A DNA stretch of 64,000 nt from Sodalis praecaptivus (GCF_000517425.1 NZ_CP006569.1:1736001-1800000); one strand, 5' to 3'; numbered from the stretch's first letter, positions 52,620 to 63,134 are shown. Program-made: numbers and translations. The notes: generated by a model from the letters alone, not told the origin.

Positions 52620-53867
52620 TCAGTGCGCAGGGGCCTCAAGGCCCAGTTCGCGCCAGGTGCTGGCTTTCACGGTCTGCGAGCCGTATTTTTGTTTCGGCGC
52701 GTAGTGGCCCGACACCACCGCATCCGCCACCAGCCGCAGTAGCTGGGATTCACGGGTGTGCAGAGACGCGGTGCGAATATCGCGCCAGAAGCGTTCCAGC
52801 GGCGCGGTGCGGAACAGCGCGCGCGTACCGACGATGTCAAACCCTTTGGTGGTCACCAGCAACGCGGTATCGCGGGCGGTATGATGGGCGCTGAGAGACG
52901 CTTGCGCGGCGTCGCCATAGCGCCGTTGCTCCCAGAGCATGTTGGCGTACAGGCAGGAGCCGCGGGCGGCCTGCACGCCGCTTTGCAGTTCTCCCAACAG
53001 CACCATCAGGCCCTCTTCATTTTGCAAAAACGGCCGGTCGCGCAGGACACCCACGATGTAGTCCAGCGCGCCCTGGGCCGAACCCAACAGCTGAAACGCC
53101 TGCGACAGTTCGAGCGTGTAGGGATCTTTATGCACAAAATCCGCCGGCTCTCCCAGCACGTTCTGCCAGGGAATAAAAACGTCGGTTAGCGTCGCGCTCC
53201 AGCTGACCGAACTGCGCAACCCGATAATCTCATCCCAGCCGTGCTCGTGGAACGCCAGCCCGGGGCTGTCTTTGGTGACGATCGACAGCGTCAACCCTTC
53301 GCCGCCGGAGCGGGCGCCGGGCGCCATGCTCCAATACAACAGGTAGTCCGCCACCGGGCCGTTCGAGCAGAAATGCTTGTTGGCGTTGACGCGAAAGCCG
53401 CCGTCTACCGGCGCCATGTCGGCCTGGAACACCAGTTTGCGCGAGGTGGTGCTGCTTGCCACCTGTTGACGGTGGTCCACTTCGCTGCCCAAAGACCCCA
53501 TCAGCGCGCCGTTCTTCGCCACGTCGCCCAGGATGCGCGCCTTTTGTTCTTCATTGCCAAGCCGCGCCACCGCCCCGCACTGGTGGTAATGGATAATGAG
53601 ATCCCAACCGGTCGCGGGGCAGGCGCGGGAAATTGCCTCGGTAACCAGGTAGGCGGTCAAATGCACATTGCCTTCCGGCGTACCGTGGCCGCCGTAGGCT
53701 TCCGGCACCGCCAGGCCCAATAGGCCCGACTCGGAGAGCAGAGTGAAAACGTCGTGCGGAAAACCCGCCTGTCGATCGTATTTTTCCGACAGGGCGGCAA
53801 TCTTCCCCGCCAGTTTCTCGGCTACGCCGACCCAATGTCGCTGCTGCTCATTCATCGCGCTTATCAT
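52620..53867 (-). CDS. Acyl-CoA-dehydrogenase-fold flavin monooxygenase
   Basis: The 415-aa protein has the acyl-CoA dehydrogenase fold: GLLGLAVPEAYGGHG, a central beta domain with NANKHFCSNGPVADYLLYWS, and a C-terminal helical region (GFDIVGTRALFRTAPLERFWRDIRTASLHTRES). The lack of CoA-specific neighbours, and a flavin reductase gene at 58225 under the same operator, suggest the HsaA/DszC type that uses reduced flavin and oxygen. AAGGGG upstream supports 53867; 53855 is an alternative. The substrate is unknown. Confidence 0.8.
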   Translation of the reverse strand: MISAMNEQQRHWVGVAEKLAGKIAALSEKYDRQAGFPHDVFTLLSESGLLGLAVPEAYGGHGTPEGNVHLTAYLVTEAISRACPATGWDLIIHYHQCGAVARLGNEEQKARILGDVAKNGALMGSLGSEVDHRQQVASSTTSRKLVFQADMAPVDGGFRVNANKHFCSNGPVADYLLYWSMAPGARSGGEGLTLSIVTKDSPGLAFHEHGWDEIIGLRSSVSWSATLTDVFIPWQNVLGEPADFVHKDPYTLELSQAFQLLGSAQGALDYIVGVLRDRPFLQNEEGLMVLLGELQSGVQAARGSCLYANMLWEQRRYGDAAQASLSAHHTARDTALLVTTKGFDIVGTRALFRTAPLERFWRDIRTASLHTRESQLLRLVADAVVSGHYAPKQKYGSQTVKASTWRELGLEAPAH

Positions 53868-53929
53868 CCTCTGTCCCCTTGGGTGAATAGAATGTTTCAA
53901 TAATGTTGAAAAAGTAAACAACTCATAAA

Positions 53930-53944
53930 TGTATACTGCATACA
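53930..53944. promoter_or_regulatory. FadR-type GntR operator candidate, copy 1
   Basis: TGTATACTGCATACA (arms TGTAT and ATACA, 5-bp centre) lies 63 bp upstream of the monooxygenase start, between it and the M20 peptidase gene. The same 15-mer pattern occurs at 55853-55867. Confidence 0.65.
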
Positions 53945-53968
53945 GTATTTATGACGCAAGCAGTTTAT

Positions 53969-55342
53969 TCACCGAGCGTTAACCGCCAGCTCTTCAAGCA
54001 GCTGTCCCCAGGCCAACTGCGCCCGCGCGAACTGCGCCAGGCGAAAAAACTCATTCGGCGCGTGAAAATTTTCGTCCGGCAAGCCAAAACCGAAAATGAC
54101 CGTTGCCACCCCCAGAGTCTGCTCAAGCAGCGCCAGAATGGCGATGGAACCGCCCGATTTGGTGTAATACGGCTCGCGGCCATACAGACGGCGCAGCACG
54201 CGGGCGGCGGCCACGTTGCCCGGATGATCCAGTGCCATGCGGTAAGGTCGCGCGGCGTTGGGCAGTACGGTTACCGTTACGCGGACGCCGGCCGGTGCGC
54301 GCTGGCGCAGGGCGTCGGCGACCGCCTGGGCAATGGCGTCCGGCTGCTGGTCCGGCACCAGCCGGCAGGTTATTTTGGCGCTGGCGTGGGCCGGGATGAT
54401 GGTCATAACGCCGGGACCGCGATAGCCGCCGGTGATGCCGTTCACCTCCAGCGTCGGTCGGGCGCCGATGCGCTCAAGGGCGCTGAAACCCGCTTCGCCG
54501 ACCAAAGCGGGCGCCCCGGTGCGGGCGAGATAATCCGCGGCACTGAAGGGGATAGCCCGTAGCGCCGCCCGCTCGGCGGCCGTGAGTGGACGGACGTCAC
54601 GATAAAAGCCCGGTACCCGCACCCGCCCCTCGGCATCATGCAAACCGGCAATAAGCGTCGCCAGCGCCTGTATCGGATTCGCCACCGCGCCGCCGTGGGA
54701 CCCCGCGTGCAATTCTTGGCGCGGCCCCGTGACCGTCACCTCCAGCGCGCACAGGCCCCGCAGCCCGGTCCGCAGGTCGGCCTCGGTTTCGCTCCACTGC
54801 CAGCCATCGGCGCTGACCGCCAGATCGCAGGCCAAACGCGCTTGATGCCGGTGGATAAAGGCGGGCAGGTCCGGGCTTAATATTTCCTCTTGACCTTCCA
54901 GCAGCACTTTCACGTTCACCGGCAGACGGCCCAGGGTGCGCAGCATGGCTTCAATGGCCAGCACCGGTGCCAGCAGATTGCCCTTATCGTCCGACGCGCC
55001 GCGGCCGTATAGCCGGCCTTGTTCAATCCAGGGTTCAAAAGGCGGATGGCGCCACAGCTGCGCTTCCCCCGGCGGCTGTACATCGAAATGGCCGTAAATA
55101 AGGATGGTTGGCGCCCCCGCGGCGTGCAGCCATTCGCCGTACAGCATTGGGAAGTCGCCGGCGGGATCGACGCTAACGGCCTCCAGGCCTGCGTCGGTCA
55201 ACCGCTGCGCCAGCCAGCGGGCGCAGCGCCAAACTTCCGGCCGCAAGGCAGGATCGGCGGAGACGCTGGGGATACGCAGCAGCGCGGTCAGCTGGGCGAT
55301 AAATGCCGGCTGGTGCTGTTGCAGGTAGTCGGGCCAGTTCAC
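53969..55342 (-). CDS. M20-family metallopeptidase (dipeptidase-like)
   Basis: The 457-aa zinc hydrolase has a full ligand set: YGHFDVQPPG, GRGASDDKGN, the EGQEEI catalytic pair, ADGWQW and FHAPNEFF near the C-terminus, with an inserted dimerisation domain (HAGSHGGAVANP). It hydrolyses dipeptides or N-acyl/N-carbamoyl amino acids in the cytoplasm. Two bases separate it from the NTF2-like gene upstream, so they form one operon. Confidence 0.88.
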   Translation of the reverse strand: MNWPDYLQQHQPAFIAQLTALLRIPSVSADPALRPEVWRCARWLAQRLTDAGLEAVSVDPAGDFPMLYGEWLHAAGAPTILIYGHFDVQPPGEAQLWRHPPFEPWIEQGRLYGRGASDDKGNLLAPVLAIEAMLRTLGRLPVNVKVLLEGQEEILSPDLPAFIHRHQARLACDLAVSADGWQWSETEADLRTGLRGLCALEVTVTGPRQELHAGSHGGAVANPIQALATLIAGLHDAEGRVRVPGFYRDVRPLTAAERAALRAIPFSAADYLARTGAPALVGEAGFSALERIGARPTLEVNGITGGYRGPGVMTIIPAHASAKITCRLVPDQQPDAIAQAVADALRQRAPAGVRVTVTVLPNAARPYRMALDHPGNVAAARVLRRLYGREPYYTKSGGSIAILALLEQTLGVATVIFGFGLPDENFHAPNEFFRLAQFARAQLAWGQLLEELAVNAR

Positions 55343-55344
55343 TT

Positions 55345-55755
55345 TCAGGCGGCGCCGAGCTGTTTTAATAGCGCTAACGCGTCGCGTACCACCCAGCTTT
55401 CGCGGATTTTGCCGCCGTCAACGCGGTAGATGCCAATACCGGGAACGCTTATCGCCGCGCCGGTAGCGGCGATGCCGAGAAAGGTATCTTGATGGGTGCC
55501 CAGCATGGTGTAGCGGGCTACGACCTGATCCCCTTCGCTTAAGACGGCGTCCAGACGCATCGCCACATCGGGAAACGCCGCGAGCGTCGTGCGATAGTTG
55601 TGTTCAATACCGGCGGGGCCGCGCAGGGTGCCGCGCGCGCCGGCATGGTTAACATACTCCTCGGCGAACAATGACGGGATGGCCTCAGGGCAGCGCTGAG
55701 ACCAGACCTTGTCGTAGTAATATTCGACCACCTCGCGCGGCGTCATGTTGTGCAT
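55345..55755 (-). CDS. SnoaL/NTF2-like protein
   Basis: The 136-aa cone-shaped fold protein has EVVEYYYDKVWSQ, YVNHAG, GPAGIEHNYRTTLAAFPDVAMRLDAVLSEGDQVVARYTMLGTH in order and IYRVDGGKIRESWVV. SnoaL-like members are small cyclases, isomerases or hydrolases. It is the first gene of a leftward unit with the M20 peptidase and divergent from the M24 genes. The GAGGAAT ribosome site fits the start. Confidence 0.85.
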   Translation of the reverse strand: MHNMTPREVVEYYYDKVWSQRCPEAIPSLFAEEYVNHAGARGTLRGPAGIEHNYRTTLAAFPDVAMRLDAVLSEGDQVVARYTMLGTHQDTFLGIAATGAAISVPGIGIYRVDGGKIRESWVVRDALALLKQLGAA

Positions 55756-55852
55756 TGCAATTCCTCCAGGCTAACGCGTTAACTCGGGGTGTCCCGGCGC
55801 CCGGCGGCGGGACGGATAAACATCTTGACAGAACATAACTTGCTCACCAGTA

Positions 55853-55867
55853 TGTATTCTGTATACA
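55853..55867. promoter_or_regulatory. FadR-type GntR operator candidate, copy 2
   Basis: TGTATTCTGTATACA has the same arms and centre length as the site at 53930. It lies in the divergent gap between the NTF2-like and M24 genes, 69 bp from the latter start, and could control both directions. Confidence 0.65.
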
Positions 55868-55935
55868 AAATGTTGGTCATATTTTATTCGTATGTCAATA
55901 GGTGTTACCGCGCTGTTACCGACAGGAGAGAAATT

Positions 55936-57072
55936 ATGTCGCGCAATCCCCCCGAGCCCACGCTGCGTCGGCAACGTCTGGCCGCAACGCTTTCAACCGA
56001 GAAGGTGGCAATGGCCCTGATAGGCCCCGGCGCCGATTTCGGTTATTTCACCGGCCGCCGGCCGATAGCGACCGAGCGTTTACTGGCGCTGCTGGTGAAC
56101 GCCGAGGGGCGGGCGCTGATATTTGCGCCTTTGTTGCAGGCGCCGCTGTACGCAGACATTGACGGCGTCGACCTGATGACCTGGGTCGACGGTGACGATC
56201 CCGTGGCGCTGCTGGCGCACATAATGAGCCGCGACGGCGGCGGGCGTATTGCCGTCGACGAAGCGTTTTGGAGCGACTTCCTGTTAGGGCTTCAGCGCGC
56301 CGGCGTCGGGGAATTCATCAGCGGCCGCGGTATTATCGACAGCGCGCGCACCGTCAAACAGCCGGCGGAAATTGCCGGTCTCACCCGGGCGGCCCTGGCC
56401 ATCGATCAGGTCTGGACGCGTTTTTGCGCCAGCTGCGGCGCCTTAACGGGGCAGACCGAATTTGCTCTGCGCGATCGCCTGCGCTATTTGATGCAGCAGG
56501 CGGGGTTTAGCGAGATCAGTTGGATCGACGTGGGAGCCGGGCCCAACGGCGCATCGTCGCTGCATCACGGCAGCGAGCGGGTTATTGGCGCCGGCGAGCC
56601 GGTGGTGTTCGATTTTGCGGGGTGTTTCGCAGGCTACTATGGCGATATCTGCCGCGTGGCCATCACCGGCGCCGTGCCGCCGGATTATCAGAGGCTGTAC
56701 GACGTGGTCCTGGCGGCGCAGGACGCGGCGTTCCGGCAAATTAGGCCCGGGGTTGCGGCCGGCGCCGTGGACCAGGCGGCGCGGGACATTATCGCCGCCG
56801 CCGGCTACGGCGAGTATTTTACCCACCGTACCGGCCACGGTATCGGCCTGGCGGCGCACGAAAATCCCTATATCGTCAGCGGCAACGCGCGGCCGCTGCG
56901 CGAGGATATGGTGTTTTCCATTGAGCCGGGCGTCTATCTCCCGGGCCGTTTCGGCGTGCGTATCGAAGATATCGTGCTAGTCACCCCCGACGGCGCGCGG
57001 CGGCTTACGCAAAGCCCGCGCGCGCTTTGTGTTATCGATGCAACCGCGGAGCCCATACATTATGCTTATTGA
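55936..57072 (+). CDS. M24-family Xaa-Pro peptidase-like hydrolase, metal site intact
   Basis: The 378-aa protein has the creatinase N-domain and pita-bread C-domain. All five metal ligands are visible: the two aspartates in VVFDFAGCFAGYYGDICR, the histidine in HRTGHGIGLAAHENP, and glutamates in FSIEPGVY and VRIEDIVLV. It cleaves an X-Pro bond or another amide next to a cyclic nitrogen. The start at 55936 follows ACAGGAGAG; the longer frame runs through the operator. It overlaps the next gene by 11 bp. Confidence 0.87.
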   Translation: MSRNPPEPTLRRQRLAATLSTEKVAMALIGPGADFGYFTGRRPIATERLLALLVNAEGRALIFAPLLQAPLYADIDGVDLMTWVDGDDPVALLAHIMSRDGGGRIAVDEAFWSDFLLGLQRAGVGEFISGRGIIDSARTVKQPAEIAGLTRAALAIDQVWTRFCASCGALTGQTEFALRDRLRYLMQQAGFSEISWIDVGAGPNGASSLHHGSERVIGAGEPVVFDFAGCFAGYYGDICRVAITGAVPPDYQRLYDVVLAAQDAAFRQIRPGVAAGAVDQAARDIIAAAGYGEYFTHRTGHGIGLAAHENPYIVSGNARPLREDMVFSIEPGVYLPGRFGVRIEDIVLVTPDGARRLTQSPRALCVIDATAEPIHYAY

Positions 57073-58228
57073 TACGCCCGCAACCGCCAGCGGCTGGGCG
57101 TTTCCCGCCGAGGAATATCTGGCGCGGGCAACCCGCCTGCGCGCCGTGATGCGCCAACATGGGGTGGAGCTGCTGATTATCGATCAGTTTGAACACCTGG
57201 CCTATTACACCGGCCACATTCCTACCGCCGCCATGTACCAGTGTTGCCTGTTTCCCCTGGAGGGCGAGCCGCTGATGATCGTGCGCAGCCTGGACGGGCC
57301 GATGCTGGCGGAAATGAGCTGGGTGCGGGAGCGCGTGCTGTTCGACGACAGCGACGAACCGCTAACGCGGGTGGTGTCGGAAATTGAACGCCGAGGCTGG
57401 CGGCGCCGGACTATCGGCGTGGAAACCGATTCACATTTTTTACTGCCCGCGCGGTTACAGCGGCTGCAGGCAAGCTTGCCCGAGGCGCGATTTATCGATT
57501 TTGCCGGCCATATGTGGACGCAGCGGCTGCTGAAATCCGCGTTGGAAATCGACTATCTGCGCCGTTGCAGCGCTATTTGCGATCAAGCCACGCTAGCCGG
57601 CGTCGCGGCGGCGGGGGTCGGCGTGAACGAACGCCGGGTGGCGGCGGAGATTTACCGCTGCGCGCTGGCGCACGGCGCGGATAACACCCGTTTGTTGTTG
57701 ATGCAATCCGGCCCGCGCTCCAGCACGCTGCACGGCGCGCTGGGGGAGCGTATTTTGCAGCCGGGCGATACGGTGCATATTGAGATGGTGCCGCATTATC
57801 GCGGTTATAGCGCGCGTTCGATGCGGCCGGTGTGGGTGGGCGAGCCGGATGCCGCCGCGCTAAGCGTAGCTGAACGGCTGGTAGCCTGCCAGGATGCACA
57901 GTTTGCCGCCATGCGACCCGGGGCGGCGGCAAGCGCGGTGGACCAACTGCTGCGCGAGGCGGTGCTGCGGGAGGGACTGCGGGACAGTTACACCAATATC
58001 AGCGGCTACACGCTCGGGCTGGTGTGCATTCCCCGTACCAGCGATTTTACCCGGGTATTCCTGCCCGACAGCGACTGGCGGCTGGAAGCGGGCATGGTAT
58101 TTCATATGTATGTCTGGGCGCAGGGTATGGCCTTTAGCGAAACGGTACTTATCACCCCCGACGGCGCCGAACGATTAACGCGGCTCGATCGGCGGCTGTT
58201 TATCGCCGGCGAGGAGGCAAAACGATGA
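57062..58228 (+). CDS. M24-family hydrolase without metal ligands (creatinase/ectoine-hydrolase type)
   Basis: The 388-aa paralogue of the previous protein lacks the metal set: the double-aspartate segment is HIEMVPHYRGYSARSMRPV, the GHGIG histidine motif is GYTLGL, and the first C-terminal glutamate motif reads VFHMYV. Such non-metal M24 enzymes include creatinase and ectoine hydrolase DoeA, and the FPAEEYLARATRLRAVM start and SMRPVWVG region resemble DoeA. A substrate with a ureide or amidine is suggested. It overlaps the reductase gene by 4 bp. Confidence 0.8.
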   Translation: MLIDTPATASGWAFPAEEYLARATRLRAVMRQHGVELLIIDQFEHLAYYTGHIPTAAMYQCCLFPLEGEPLMIVRSLDGPMLAEMSWVRERVLFDDSDEPLTRVVSEIERRGWRRRTIGVETDSHFLLPARLQRLQASLPEARFIDFAGHMWTQRLLKSALEIDYLRRCSAICDQATLAGVAAAGVGVNERRVAAEIYRCALAHGADNTRLLLMQSGPRSSTLHGALGERILQPGDTVHIEMVPHYRGYSARSMRPVWVGEPDAAALSVAERLVACQDAQFAAMRPGAAASAVDQLLREAVLREGLRDSYTNISGYTLGLVCIPRTSDFTRVFLPDSDWRLEAGMVFHMYVWAQGMAFSETVLITPDGAERLTRLDRRLFIAGEEAKR

Positions 58229-58764
58229 GCGCCGCCGCCGAACAGCCGCTGCCGGTTTTCGCGCCGCAGGCATTGCGCCACGCACTGGGGCAGTTCGCCA
58301 CCGGCGTGACCGTGGTCACCGCAGAGCAGGCGGATGGCGGTCTGCTGGGAATGACCGTCAGCTCGTTCAATACGTTGTCGCTGGATCCGCCGCTGATTCT
58401 GTTCAGCCTGGGGCGGCACTCGACCAGCGGTGTCGCACTCGAAGCGGTTGGCCGTTACGCGGTCAATATTTTGAGCCGCGAACAGGCGTCGTTATCCAAT
58501 CAATTCGCCCGGCCCGGCGGCGATAAATGGTCCGGCGTCGGCTGGCGGCGGGGAGGGTATGGTGCGCCATTACTCGCCGGGGCGCTGGCCAGTTTTGAGT
58601 GCCAGACCCATCGCCTTTACGACGGCGGCGATCATATCATCCTGGTCGGTCGGGTCATGGCCTTTCATCTCGATCCGGGCGCCATGCCGCCGCTCATTTT
58701 CTTTCGCGGCGGCTACCATTACCTGGAAGGCGAGGGCAGCGGGCGCCATGAGGCCAAGGGCTGA
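58225..58764 (+). CDS. Flavin reductase (FMN-binding split barrel)
   Basis: The 179-aa protein matches the flavin reductase family of two-component monooxygenases: LGQFATGVTVVTAEQ, GMTVSSFNTLSLDPPLILFSLGRHST in order, RYAVNILSREQASLSNQFA and a C-terminal FFRGGYHYLE. It reduces FMN or FAD with NAD(P)H and would supply the monooxygenase at 52620. It is the third gene of the rightward unit, coupled to the M24 gene. Confidence 0.88.
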   Translation: MSAAAEQPLPVFAPQALRHALGQFATGVTVVTAEQADGGLLGMTVSSFNTLSLDPPLILFSLGRHSTSGVALEAVGRYAVNILSREQASLSNQFARPGGDKWSGVGWRRGGYGAPLLAGALASFECQTHRLYDGGDHIILVGRVMAFHLDPGAMPPLIFFRGGYHYLEGEGSGRHEAKG

Positions 58765-58835
58765 GCTGGCCGCATCGCGCTTGGGCGGGCAGTGGTGTAA
58801 CATAACACTATCAACGACGAACCATAGGTGACAGC

Positions 58836-59489
58836 ATGGAAATGTTACAAATAGCCGATCGAGAGCCGGTGGTAAATCATATTTACCGCGAGTTGCGCCA
58901 GGCTATTTTACAAGGCCGTTTTCCTCCCGAGTCGCGCTTAATTGAAACCAAGCTGGCCGAACTGCTCAACGTGTCGCGTACCCCGGTGCGCGAAGCCGTT
59001 TTAAGGTTGGAAAGCGAGGGGCTGGTTAAGCGGGTACGCGGCAAAGGGCTGCGGGTGCAGGACACGCGCGCCAAAATTTCCGAAGTGGTGGTGATTCGCC
59101 AGGCGCTGGAAGGGGCCGCGGCGCGGCTGGCCTGCGCTAACGCCCGCGATGAAGAAATTGCCGCGCTGGTGGCCAGCTCGCACCAGGGGATGGCGGCAAT
59201 CAGTCAGGGGGTATCGGTGAAAGACCGTTCGCAGCTGGATTGGCAGTTCCATATGCATCTGGCGCACGCTTCGCACAGCGAACGGCTCATCCGCCTCATC
59301 GAAGAATTCTATGCTTATTCGTTCAGCGAACTGGTGCCCGCCAGCCATCCTGACGAATCGGCTCTGCTCCAGCGCCAGCACATTGCGGTGGCGGACGCGC
59401 TGCAACAGCGCGACGCCGACGCCGCCGAACAGGCTATCCGGCAGCATCTGGATACCACGCTGCAATCCATCCGCGCTCGGATTGGCTGA
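58836..59489 (+). CDS. GntR-family regulator, FadR/FCD subfamily
   Basis: The 217-aa protein has a GntR winged helix (VNHIYRELRQAILQGRFPPESRL, VSRTPVREAVLRLESEGLV) and a C-terminal FCD helical domain (RQALEGAAARLAC, QFHMHLAHASHSERL, QHIAVADALQQRDADAAEQAIRQHL in order). FCD members sense carboxylates through a metal site. It ends the rightward gene block and is the best candidate to bind the two TGTATWCTGYATACA sites. TAGGTGA upstream is the ribosome site. Confidence 0.9.
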   Translation: MEMLQIADREPVVNHIYRELRQAILQGRFPPESRLIETKLAELLNVSRTPVREAVLRLESEGLVKRVRGKGLRVQDTRAKISEVVVIRQALEGAAARLACANARDEEIAALVASSHQGMAAISQGVSVKDRSQLDWQFHMHLAHASHSERLIRLIEEFYAYSFSELVPASHPDESALLQRQHIAVADALQQRDADAAEQAIRQHLDTTLQSIRARIG

Positions 59490-59665
59490 ACCCGGCCTGC
59501 AGGGCGGGTGGGTCGCCTTGTTTCGCGCCGCCGGCTCTGTTAATCGCGGCGACCGCCGCGCCGTCCGCACCCTCACCAGATGGGCGGAGCCCGGACAGCA
59601 GGGCCTGTGGGTCGCCTTACGCCGACTTGTTTCGCTCCCCTAGCTCTGTTAATCGCGGCGACCGC
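59488..59665. repeat. Imperfect tandem duplication of about 99-109 bp
   Basis: Two copies follow the GntR stop. GTGGGTCGCCTT is at 59508 and 59607 (99 bp apart); GCTCTGTTAATCGCGGCGAC is at 59534 and 59643 (109 bp apart), so the second copy has about 10 extra bases. No open frame or terminator is evident. It lies directly before the putative patA enhancer. Confidence 0.75.
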
Positions 59666-59684
59666 ACCACCGTAAGGCGCCGGC

Positions 59685-59699
59685 TCACCATGATGGTGC
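59685..59699. promoter_or_regulatory. NtrC-like enhancer site
   Basis: TCACC-ATGAT-GGTGC matches the NtrC pattern GCACC-N5-GGTGC at nine of ten arm positions. It lies about 190 bp upstream of the predicted sigma-54 promoter, a normal enhancer distance. E. coli patA (ygjG) is known to be nitrogen-regulated. Confidence 0.5.
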
Positions 59700-59878
59700 G
59701 CATTGACCACAGGTCGTCTCCTCCGGCGCTGGCAACGCGGGCGCGACGTGACCGGCGTTGCGCCCGCCGCGATCCCCGCGACGTCGGGGGGAAAGAATAA
59801 AAATCGCGGCGTCCGTCATGGCGGGAAATAACTCTTTCCGCTACGCTTGTCGTCAAAGCGGCCTGTTTTGCCGGCGGC

Positions 59879-59894
59879 TGGCATAAGGTTTGCA
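59879..59894 (+). promoter_or_regulatory. Sigma-54 promoter of patA-patD
   Basis: TGGCATAAGGTTTGCA fits the -24/-12 pattern TGGCAC-N5-TTGCW with GG and GC correctly spaced. The predicted start site near 59906 gives a leader of about 245 nt before patA. E. coli patA is transcribed by sigma-54, which supports the call. Confidence 0.7.
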
Positions 59895-60078
59895 GGATCC
59901 TGGCTGACTGCGCTACCGGAGCGGGTAGTCGTTACCTGAGGCAATTAAAGGGGTTGCTCAAGCCATGAGCTTCCTATTTAATGATAATTAGCGCGTCTTC
60001 TTTTTTTATTCATCCTTATTCCGTTTCACGTTTAGGAGGCCCCGTCACCCCCGAGAATAACCCTTAAGGAAATACCCA

Positions 60079-60105
60079 ATGGACTGTCATGCGAGTTTAC
60101 CGTGA
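60079..60105 (+). other. Possible leader peptide ORF in the patA 5' UTR
   Basis: ATG at 60079 opens an eight-codon frame (MDCHASLP) with AAGGAA at a good distance. A second short frame (MSFLFNDN, 59965-59991) lies earlier. Both are within the predicted patA leader. They may be chance; no attenuator structure with stop tract is clear. Confidence 0.25.
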
Positions 60106-61530
<1,425 letters not shown>

Positions 61531-61600
61531 GAAACGCCCCTGCGCAGCGGTATAAAGGATCCGCCGCGCAGGCGTAAGGGTTTAGCACAAAGGAGCCTGG

Positions 61601-63025
61601 ATGAACGACACATTACTTATCGGCGGCGCGGCCGTCATGGGCGGCGGCGCGCCATTGCCGGTGCTGAATCCCGCCACCGGCGAGGTCATCGTGACGCTGC
61701 GCCAGGCGAGCGTGGCGCAGGTGGACGCTGCGGTGACGGCGGCGGACGCGGCATTCGATCTCTGGGGTAAGACGACGCCGAAAACCCGCGCGGCTTGCCT
61801 GCTCCGTTTGGCGGACGCTATTGAGCAGCACGCCGAGACGCTGGCGAAGCTTGAGTCGCTCAACTGCGGCAAGCCTTATCATTGCGTGCTTGCGGATGAA
61901 ATCCCGGCAATCGCGGACGTCTTCCGCTTTTTCGCCGGCGCCAGTCGCTGCCTGAACGGTAGCGCGGCCGGGGAGTATTTGGAGGACCATACGTCGTTTA
62001 TCCGCCGCGATCCCATCGGGGTAATCGCTTCTATAACGCCCTGGAACTATCCGCTGATGATGGCGGCGTGGAAATTGGCGCCAGCGCTGGCCGCGGGCAA
62101 TTGCGTCGTGCTAAAGCCCGCGGATCAAACGCCGCTGACCACCCTCTACCTGGCCACGCTGCTGGCGGAGATTTTCCCCGCCGGCGTGGTCAATATCGTC
62201 CTGGGCACCGCGGGCGGGGTGGGCGATGCGCTCACCGGCCATGAAAAGGTGCGCATGGTGTCGTTGACCGGCTCCATCGCCACCGGCGCCCATATCCTGG
62301 CGCACACCGCCGACGGCATCAAAAAGACCCACATGGAACTGGGGGGAAAAGCGCCGGTTATCGTGTTCGATGATGCCGATCTGGATGCGGTGGTGGAGGG
62401 GGTGCGTACCTTCGGCTTCTACAACGCCGGCCAAGATTGTACCGCGGCCTGCCGGCTCTACGTGCAGCGTGGAATTTACGACGCGCTGGTGAGCCGGCTC
62501 GGCGCGGCGGTGGCGACCCTGCGCGCCGGCTCCCCGGACGATGCCACCACCGAACTGGGGCCGCTTATCAGCGAAGCGCATCTGCACAAGGTGGCCGGTT
62601 TCGTCGAGCGCGCCAGGCAACTGCCCCATATTCGCGTCGTGACCGGCGGCAATAGGGTGGAGGGGAAGGGGTTCTACTTTCAGCCGACGGTGCTGGCGGA
62701 CGCCCGGCACGATGATGAAATCGTCCGCCAGGAGGTGTTCGGCCCGGTGGTTAGCGTGACGCCGTTCGATGACGAGCAACAAGTGCTGCGCTGGGCTAAC
62801 GATTCCCACTACGGGCTGGCGTCATCGGTTTGGACTCGGGACACCCAGTGCGCCCTGCGGGTGTCCGCCCGGTTGCAGTACGGCTGTACCTGGGTCAATA
62901 CCCACTTTATGCTGGTCAGCGAGATGCCCCACGGCGGGCAAAAACTGTCCGGCTACGGCAAGGATATGTCGCTCTACGGGCTGGAAGATTATACCGCGAT
63001 ACGCCATATCATGATTAAGCATTAA
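61601..63025 (+). CDS. patD: Gamma-aminobutyraldehyde dehydrogenase
   Basis: The 474-aa enzyme equals E. coli PatD (YdcW) in length and shows close similarity: [30 protein letters not shown] in order, MELGGKAP with the general base glutamate, [11 protein letters not shown] with the catalytic cysteine, and the C-terminal [16 protein letters not shown]. It oxidises 4-aminobutanal to GABA with NAD. In E. coli patD is not next to patA; here they are adjacent (70 bp apart) and complete a short putrescine pathway. AAAGGAG precedes the ATG. Confidence 0.93.
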   Translation: MNDTLLIGGAAVMGGGAPLPVLNPATGEVIVTLRQASVAQVDAAVTAADAAFDLWGKTTPKTRAACLLRLADAIEQHAETLAKLESLNCGKPYHCVLADEIPAIADVFRFFAGASRCLNGSAAGEYLEDHTSFIRRDPIGVIASITPWNYPLMMAAWKLAPALAAGNCVVLKPADQTPLTTLYLATLLAEIFPAGVVNIVLGTAGGVGDALTGHEKVRMVSLTGSIATGAHILAHTADGIKKTHMELGGKAPVIVFDDADLDAVVEGVRTFGFYNAGQDCTAACRLYVQRGIYDALVSRLGAAVATLRAGSPDDATTELGPLISEAHLHKVAGFVERARQLPHIRVVTGGNRVEGKGFYFQPTVLADARHDDEIVRQEVFGPVVSVTPFDDEQQVLRWANDSHYGLASSVWTRDTQCALRVSARLQYGCTWVNTHFMLVSEMPHGGQKLSGYGKDMSLYGLEDYTAIRHIMIKH

Positions 63026-63026
63026 C

Positions 63027-63053
63027 GCGGCGGCGCCGGGCTGCCGCTTTATT
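63027..63053. terminator. Probable terminator after patD
   Basis: GCGGC, a GC-rich 11-nt middle, GCCGC, then TTTATT, starting one base after the patD stop. The stem is short and the T tract is broken, so strength is uncertain. Confidence 0.45.
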
Positions 63054-63134
63054 CGAGGTGGCGCGATACCCACCGCGCGCTCACTTGCGGCGCGAAGCCG
63101 GCTCGCATATCCTGCGTGGCCTGCCTTTCTGCGG

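Noticed and set aside
57062-58228. Pseudogene status because of lost metal ligands
   Set aside because: The frame is intact, coupled to neighbours on both sides, and the changes match the natural non-metal branch of the family.
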